From: Terebella lapidaria
Taxonomy: Eukaryota > Annelida > Polychaeta > Terebellida > Terebellidae
Reading direction: 5' to 3'
Length of the DNA stretch: 64,000 bases
Assembly (NCBI GenBank): GCA_949152475.1
Contig: OX424562.1
Location: 40,596,157 to 40,660,156 of the forward strand
Part shown: piece by piece, positions 57,532 to 64,000 of the stretch
Position numbering within the stretch: position 1 is the first letter of the stretch
How the letters are laid out: each line of letters opens with the position of its first letter
The notes under the pieces: generated by a model
What the model was told of the DNA's origin: nothing
What the model saw: the letters and a program-made list of their open reading frames with translations, nothing else
The model's database searches: none
Translations under genes and position numbers: made by a program

Positions 57532-59229
57532 TCATATGTGCCTGGCCTTTTTCTTCGTACGTCGTTTCCTACTATTTTGCCGACTCTTGTTCCTCACAGT
57601 CTGAGGTCTACCGATACTTTTGATGAGTCTGCCCAAGAAGTTCCCCCGCCTGGGGACGTCCGTCCAGTCCAGGTAAGTTGTCTCCGCCAGAATCACGGGG
57701 ATCTTACACGGCTTGTACAGCACAATCAGCAAGCTGGCTGTGGATCCCTGACCGTCAAGAATCCCAGTGAAGGCGGCAGTCAGCTCCATCCCCGTGCACC
57801 CGGCATTCCTGAAGTAGGCTGGAGAAAACACACACAACGTCTTTCGACTATTTTCAATGGCGACACCAGAATTTTTCAGACTGCTTTGGTTAAGGTCCAA
57901 ATCTCTGGGCCCGAAGCACACTTTGTAGCCTCTGTTCTCTAGACCTGACAGGAGAGTGGTTTTCACAAAGTCAACATCAGCAGGGTCGTGAGAGATGAAG
58001 ACGTCGTAAGTGAAGGAACGGTGTGTTCGAGTGGCAGGTGTGTGATGGATCTCCAACAGCTCCTTCACCTGGTTCAGACACTGACGTTTGCGTTTGGCAT
58101 CCACGATTACTAGGACTAAGAACTTAACAACTATAGCAATCAGAACCACACTCCCAAAAACCTTCAACAACATCCCAGGGATGATATCCAACATTGCCAT
58201 GCTGAGAACTATATCTTGCATCCTCTGTGAGACACTCTTCGAAACCACACCCTCCACCACTTCCTCCATTTCCAATGTTTTCAAATTGATACTGATATTT
58301 TCTAAATGTTTTATGTACAAATTAATCACATCACCATTGCCATATTCCACCACGATTTCGATTGTTTCAGTTTTGATTTCGAATGTTTGATTCCAGGATG
58401 AAATGAATTGGATATTGCAGTTGTATTTTCCAATGTCGTCAACAGTAATACCATTGATCGCCAGGGTAACGTCCAACATGATAAGGTCGATAGTCGATAT
58501 TATAACATCAATATCGGTAGAGTATTGATCACCGGATATATTGATTGTTTTTCCGTCCTGGAAACATTGATGTTGAACCACATGATACTCTCGAGGGTCT
58601 CTCGCAGGTGTATCCATACCTAGCAAATGAATTGTTTCACGCACTTGTCCCAAACCCACAAGATTTAAACAATGAACTGGGAGAGTCTGCTGGAAAGGAT
58701 AGCGCTGTAGCACGAAAGATTCATACTCTTCTTCTTCTTTTTGCCTGTGTCTTTGATTTCGGTAACAATCTCGCATGGTCAAACAAAATATATGTCGTCG
58801 TTTGCTGTCAGTGTTGCAGTTCCGTCGCGCCCTGTCCTGTAGGGTGACGTAGCCTGTCAGTCCTTTCTCGGATGATGTTATCCCCTCTTCCGCAATGACG
58901 ACACCTTTTGGTAGATTGGAAAGACTCACGTGCTGCTCGCTGTCAACATCCTCATACATGGTGTAATATTCTGTGAGAGAATCACACTGTAAGACAGCTT
59001 CATTGTCAGTCCAGACAAACATGTAATGACAGCGCACTGGTGCCACACTCTTTTCCAGTGCCACTGACATAGTGACTGTTCCGCCACATTCCAAGTATTT
59101 ATGAATGCTGTGATCTTGTGGTGAATACTTTTCGGTTCCCGTCCTTATTTCTGCAGGCCTATTGAAGCCAACCACCGCTAAGATAACAGGCAACAAATTA
59201 CAGATAGCTGGGAAAATACGTACAAACAT
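57532..59229 (-). CDS. Ig-like/TIR transmembrane receptor, single exon
   Basis: 565 residues without an intron. A signal peptide (residues 1-20, LLPVILAVVGF) is followed by a Cys-containing ectodomain with an Ig-like part near residues 215-297 (C222 and the DDIGKYNCN motif). The transmembrane helix is at about 353-377 (VFGSVVLIAIVVKFLVLVIV), then a basic stop-transfer, and a TIR domain at 406-540: box 1 YDVFISHD, box 2 region GYKVCFGPRDLDLN, CTGMEL (the WCxxE-type site) and FLGRLIKSI near box 3. The usual PG after RD is replaced by DLN. A basic tail follows. Architecture resembles interleukin-1-receptor-like proteins: ligand binding outside, TIR adaptor recruitment (MyD88-type) inside. The ligand is unknown. 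It is head-to-head with the receptor starting at 60387. Confidence 0.9.
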   Translation of the reverse strand: MFVRIFPAICNLLPVILAVVGFNRPAEIRTGTEKYSPQDHSIHKYLECGGTVTMSVALEKSVAPVRCHYMFVWTDNEAVLQCDSLTEYYTMYEDVDSEQHVSLSNLPKGVVIAEEGITSSEKGLTGYVTLQDRARRNCNTDSKRRHIFCLTMRDCYRNQRHRQKEEEEYESFVLQRYPFQQTLPVHCLNLVGLGQVRETIHLLGMDTPARDPREYHVVQHQCFQDGKTINISGDQYSTDIDVIISTIDLIMLDVTLAINGITVDDIGKYNCNIQFISSWNQTFEIKTETIEIVVEYGNGDVINLYIKHLENISINLKTLEMEEVVEGVVSKSVSQRMQDIVLSMAMLDIIPGMLLKVFGSVVLIAIVVKFLVLVIVDAKRKRQCLNQVKELLEIHHTPATRTHRSFTYDVFISHDPADVDFVKTTLLSGLENRGYKVCFGPRDLDLNQSSLKNSGVAIENSRKTLCVFSPAYFRNAGCTGMELTAAFTGILDGQGSTASLLIVLYKPCKIPVILAETTYLDWTDVPRRGNFLGRLIKSIGRPQTVRNKSRQNSRKRRTKKKARHI

Positions 59230-60386
59230 GGTCGAATTATGTACAAAAGCTCGAGTTAACTACAGGTAGGAAGATATTTTCCACACCGTACATACGTCGG
59301 AAGGGAGCGGGGTGCGGAAAGGATGCGGTATGACGCAACTTGACCGAATACCTTCTATGCTAGTGTCACTATAAAAGTGCCCTGCAGTGGCCAAAATGTC
59401 TGTGTGATAGTTATTCACTGAGTGTCATGTACATGTCGTGAAGCGGCGTGGCTTTGTCACAACTCACAATGTTCCATTCGAGTGATTCCCGCATCAGTCG
59501 ACCATATCATAAACCTCTAGCAAGCTCGCTGGAGGCATATGATAATGTATATCAACGTCACGTCGCGATTGTTGTGTACGTATAGATCACACGGCCTAGA
59601 TAGGGTGTGCTGCTTGGTTTACTATGTTCAATGAGGATTAAAACGGTACCAGCAGGTAAACCGGTATATTTTCAGTAGTTTTACGGGACAGTACAAACTA
59701 TGGTGTACGTGGGTGAATGTTCAGGCTGAACAGATCAAGAACAGCCGTGTGGTGTGGCGAATACACATCGATTCAATCTTCGAGTTAGCGGTCCATGTGT
59801 CGCAGTATACTCTTTGTTCTAAATTCAGTTGAATATTAAAAATAGATCAGATGGATTTAATATGATATTCATTCAATGAGTGAGTAGTATTAATAGAGTA
59901 CAGTGCGTTACATGGGCCGAGTTGACCCACATCTTCAACATAGGCACAAAACATGCAGCACATGTTACTCGGGCCACTTAGACTACGAGTGGACTATTGT
60001 GCTTCGGATTATTGGTTATATGATCACTTCTTTGTCACCGAACACTGTGACTACATGGAATTTAACATTGAATGAACTGGACTAATAGATCAGGAAACTG
60101 AATCACTCGGAAGGCCGAAAAAAAGGCCCAATGGAATCAAGCTTAATTTTTCCGACTCAGACAGCTTGGACTGTACATGGGGTGTGTAAAGACAGGATGG
60201 CCCGAATCTTCATGGACGGTAGAGTTTTCCAGAAAGTTCGCACAACATATTACGTAACACTGAATTTCAAGTTCAGACACGGAGTACAATCTTTACAGTT
60301 TCATCACGTTTACATGTGCATAACATCGTACGCCACATCGCACGACTTGCTATGAATATGTATCTGATTGCTGCTACTCACTGAGT
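59230..60386. promoter_or_regulatory. Shared intergenic region between divergent TIR receptors
   Basis: 1.16 kb between two divergent starts, so it must hold both promoters or a shared one. About 59620-59930 contains small-repeat words (GAGTAGTATTAA, GGATTAAAA) also seen at 24360-24440. No TATA box or NF-kB-type site was identified with confidence. Confidence 0.5.
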
Positions 60387-62080
60387 ATGGCTATTTACGT
60401 CATCTACGCTATATGTGTTTATAGTGTACTGTCTGTACATGGTGTGTGCTCAAACGAGGACCACGTACTGGGCGACTTGGGAGGCAATGAACTATGGACC
60501 GTGGATGACAACCAACGTGTCGTACATGTTTACCCAGATCAAAACGTCTACATATTGGAGTTCGTGACACAGTTCTGCCTTCCCGGCTTCGCCCCTGACA
60601 GGTTGGAGCTGTTGCTGACTGATTCGTATACAGCTTTTTATGAAGTTTACAAGTTCAGGGAAAATTACCTCGGTATGGTTTATGTTGGAAACGTTGAGCT
60701 TTCCCTGGAAACCCTTCTTTCTGACACTGGATATACGAATGCGAAATGCTCTGAAGCAACAAAAAATGTCCATACACTCTGTACACTTCTAAAGCAAGAG
60801 GCTGATGCGATGTGCAAAATAACTCTGCAACCTGCCGGAATCAATATCACTTGCTCTTTGAGCCGATGGAAGCCTGTTGTGCCGTGGAGATCAGTACAAG
60901 TATGGCTTCTTGTAGTACACAGGGCTACTACACGCTGGATGCGCTTTGAATTCGTGCCAATATTCAACTACACTGTACCTCGCGACACGGATGGGGGCTC
61001 AGTTAACGTGACAGCCTCAATGGCAAACGTACGGTTGCTGGATGCGCGAGGCACAGAAAAGGTCACTGGTGTCATTCTGCGGACTGAGTGTTCAAAAAAT
61101 CAAGAGAAGTTGACTACATCCGAGTACAAAGTTACCTATTGGTATCAACAGGCCGGGCCTGAACTTTTGGTGGTTATGTGGTTCAAATTAACCCTGGCGG
61201 TTCCTGGTATATATGCTTGTGAGTGGATTTTCCTGAACAACAACCAAGAAGTTATTATGAGTTTGCACACAAATAACATTTTTTGCTGTTCCGGTTACGT
61301 TTACGCAGACGAGGGTTACATTGGGTACATTGAATTTCTCTCATCACTTCCACATAAAAGCAACAATTCCAGGGCGGTTGTGAAGACGACCGACTTCGCG
61401 AAAAAAACTACACAAATAAGTCAATCCAGGGAGAGAAAAATGGATGACACATTACGGTTATCAAAACTGTTCAATATTCTAGCACGTTTACAGACATTGT
61501 TACCACCTGTGTGCGGCGCACTCATCGTGTTAGCGATAGTGTATTGTTTGTATAGATATAGCGAGAAATACCTGGCATCGAGGCAGCGTGAGAGAATTAA
61601 CCTATTGAAAGCTTTGAAGGCCATGGATCTGAAACGGCCGAAACTTTCCTATGATATTTTTGTATCATACAGCTCAAGAGACTCTACGTTCGTGGAGGGT
61701 GTACTACTAAATGTCTCGACAAACGTGGCTACAAGTACTGTTTTGACAGGCGAGATTTCCACCCTGGAATTTGCACCATTCAAAATATTGTTCAGGCGAT
61801 ATACAGCAGTCACAAGACACTGGCGGTGATTTCTCCATCATACTGGCGTAGCAACTGGTGTAGAGAGATGGAGTTTGCTTTGACTTATAGGAGGATGCTA
61901 CGCCAAGGGGCTGCAGTGGATAGCTTGGTCATTCTCCAGTACAAAACATGTAACATGGATCCTGTACTGAAGAGCAAAAACTACATTAACTGGTGTGAAT
62001 ACGGGGAAGATAAACTGGATCTCTTTGAACAAAAACTTGCTGCAGTCTTGGGCAAACCCCGTATACAAAAGAAGATTTGA
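60387..62080 (+). pseudogene. Ig-like/TIR transmembrane receptor with one frameshift
   Basis: The first frame (60387-61829) encodes a signal peptide (residues 1-18), an ectodomain with several Cys and an Ig-like PGIYACEW motif (C278), and N-glycosylation sites. A transmembrane helix follows at 371-391 (LLPPVCGALIVLAIVYCLY), and the TIR domain opens with YDIFVSYSSRD. Near 61702-61709 a single base is missing, and the frame leaves TIR. TIR coding continues in another frame to 62080, including box-2-like RRDFHPG and the SPSYWRSNWCREMEF block. The break truncates the TIR domain, so signalling should fail. It could instead be a sequencing error, a polymorphism, or an unannotated splice. A true product would end with the frame at 61829. 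It is a paralogue in plan of the minus-strand receptor, but the ectodomains are very different. Confidence 0.85.
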
Positions 62081-62556
62081 TTATTACTCTATGTCAATGT
62101 ATTGATACAACTGTATATATCAATGATGCGTTGATGTGCCATGTCGTGTATATGCTGGTGAACTCGTGCTCTGTGAAAGGACCCGTGTGAAATGAATCCC
62201 ATTACAATGCAGTATTTGGTTATTACTGAACTGACATCCGCTTCTCTCCACAGACAAAACGGACCTCATTTTAGGTTACCTAACTTATTGCCTGATAGCC
62301 TATTGCTGTAGCATTGTAATCTTTCATCGGCTTCGTTCGTCCACATTTTTATTTTTCAAGTTCACGGTTAAATCTCTCAAAATATTGGTAAAATAATTTA
62401 GAATAATTTTAGTGGAATTTTGTATTCTTTCTAACTGACGGGCATTATCGTCGGAAAACGCCCAATTTTGGACTTGTCTCAAATTCCCATTTTCTCAAAT
62501 TTTGTCGGATTGTTTAATATATATGTATAATTATGCATACGATTACTGATCAATAA
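62081..62556. other. 3' flank of the plus-strand TIR receptor
   Basis: A+T-rich with no gene. AATAAA at 62552-62557 is a possible but distant polyadenylation signal. Confidence 0.4.
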
Positions 62557-64000
62557 ATGGATTCAGAGCATGGTCTTTTTGTCAAGGTGAAGTGCCTGGT
62601 TATGACTCCCCTTTGTGAGGGAGAGCGATCCTGGGCCAAAGTCGTAGCCGCAGGGGTTGTGGACTTTGTGCATGTGACGAATGCTACCAAATTTGGCAAC
62701 TGGGAGTCACTCGCACCACCGACACACGGTGTGGATGACAGCCCTCAGGTGCGGCAACAGGCTGGCCAGTCCACGGGGTGGTCGCTGAAGTAGACTTGGT
62801 CGACACACTTTGTCCTCTGGTCTAAGCAGTATTGAGGCACTGGAGTGAGACCAGACAGGTCCTAGACGTGATGTCTGGCATCTTGGATACTCAGTCTGCA
62901 GTGAACATTCTCTTGGTGCAGGGGACCAGTGGGACAACTCTATGAGCATGCTGCAAGGCATCTGCTATGATGGTATACTCACAGAGCTCTCGGCCATAGT
63001 AGTGGATAGGGGAGTCCTGAAACTCGAACCCATCGATACCGTAGTGCCAGGTTCTGCGATGCGCAAACCAATATGGACCGTCATGGCCACCTTCGGGAAA
63101 TGTATCCATGATGCTCATGGAAGTCCCAAAATGGGCGAACGGTCGATATCATAGAGAGTACAGCTTCTGGCGATTTTACTTCGAACAGTCAGCACCGTTA
63201 CAACTCTATGTATGGGTAATGGTACCCGGCCACCTTCGGAGATGATCAGCTGATGAATATCCGTGGTCTGTGTTGAATGCACTATTTAGTAGTTTTCAGC
63301 GCTAGGGACGTGCGGCAACCCTATCCACATCAGTTTGCCTGTTGTCCGCCGTAGTTAACACAGCGGTTACGCTGGCCGGACGACTTTTGTGGATGTGCCG
63401 GACGCCCCTGGTCCTGGGACAACCTCTTATGTGGCCAGACTGAGGTTGGGATTCACGTACGGGAGAAGCGCCTTCCCACGGATTTGCGGAACTGGCTTTG
63501 GACGCGGGGATAGTGTCCGCACGTGAGGACTGACGTCCGCGGTTCGTCCGCGTGACTCGTCCGGCGTCCGCCACGCTTTAAGATGACGTACTTCGGTGTA
63601 GTTATCCCCCGTGCGCAATTACTATAATTAAGTTTATAGTAAGTTTAGGTTTCTAACGGCAGGAAACCGACTTTCCATTATGATAATGGAGCGGTTGTTA
63701 AGTCCGCGTGTGCGGACCAGCCGCGGCGGCGGGTGACGCTCATTCTCGTCCGGATCGTACCTTATAATACGCGGTCCGGCTGGAATGACCGGAACCCCGG
63801 CCTCCTTCTAAGAAGGGGGTCGTATATTACATGCGCAACAGTTGTGGTGGCTTTTAATTCCAATATCATATTCATTGGATAAGGGCAATACGCCATTCTA
63901 TGGTAGGCGTCCGGCCTGGACTCCGTCCGCGGGCAGCTCCGGACGTCCACCGGCTATTGCTTTCATCATCTTTGGGCGCCTCTGGATTGGGCGCCGGCAG
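62557..64000. other. Less A+T-rich terminal region, unassigned
   Basis: Composition changes from about 62557 and especially from 63300, with many CG dinucleotides and GTCCG words. Short frames exist on both strands. The minus-strand frame at 63618-63427, with the overlapping 63574-63302, is basic and Pro/Arg-rich, a little like a retroelement gag tail, but no diagnostic motif is seen. The sequence runs off the window. Confidence 0.4.

Noticed and set aside
57538..57942. 134-codon plus-strand frame
   Set aside because: Antisense shadow of the TIR receptor coding sequence.

Overview
The window is eukaryotic, animal nuclear DNA. Genes are sparse and split by GT/AG introns, long stretches are A+T-rich, and most of the sequence is transposon-derived. 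Gene content (Ig-TIR receptors with signal peptides, secreted LRR plus PAN/apple proteins, an HNK-1-type carbohydrate sulfotransferase, and a large zinc-finger/nuclease-like protein) suggests a marine invertebrate, most likely a mollusc. That assignment is inference; no marker gene or mitochondrial sequence is present.

Layout. 1-5.7 kb: a duplicated flank, a ~207-bp satellite array, and inside it a young LTR retrotransposon (1919-4711) that keeps only an RNase H reading frame. 5.7-7.5 kb (-): a two-exon type II membrane sulfotransferase. 7.8-8.6 kb: a 772-bp inverted-repeat element with 51-bp termini and an empty paralogous site at 375-379. 10.2-11.6 kb (-): a broken LINE. 12.9-22.6 kb: a seven-exon gene on the minus strand (21081-13772, 1,556 codons) bracketed by ~430-bp inverted repeats. 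It encodes two zinc-binding modules, a conserved middle region, an XPG/FEN-like nuclease signature split over two exons, and a C-terminal Cys-rich CXC-like motif. A fold-back element with an 84-bp higher-order minisatellite sits in its first intron.

26-53 kb: a dispersed family of small secreted proteins made of one LRR exon and one PAN/apple exon joined in phase 1. Copy A (+, 26113-28746), copy B (+, 33089-34110) and copy C (-, 46712-45667) look intact. Copy D (-, 53124-50434) is a pseudogene with two frameshifts and a 1.6-kb insertion in the signal-peptide region. B and D are parts of a larger inverted duplication. Between them lie LINE, Ty3/gypsy, SINE-like and inverted-repeat elements, often nested.

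57.5-62.1 kb: two divergently transcribed TIR receptors. The minus-strand gene (59229-57532) is intact in one exon; the plus-strand gene (60387-62080) has a one-base frameshift at the start of its TIR domain. The last ~1.4 kb is less A+T-rich and unresolved.

How they may work together (inference): the LRR-PAN proteins could be soluble recognition factors and the TIR proteins signalling receptors, so the right half resembles an invertebrate innate-immunity neighbourhood that is expanding by duplication and being broken by transposons. The most unusual object is the 9.7-kb bracketed nuclease-like gene, which could be either a domesticated gene or the coding core of a large DNA transposon.
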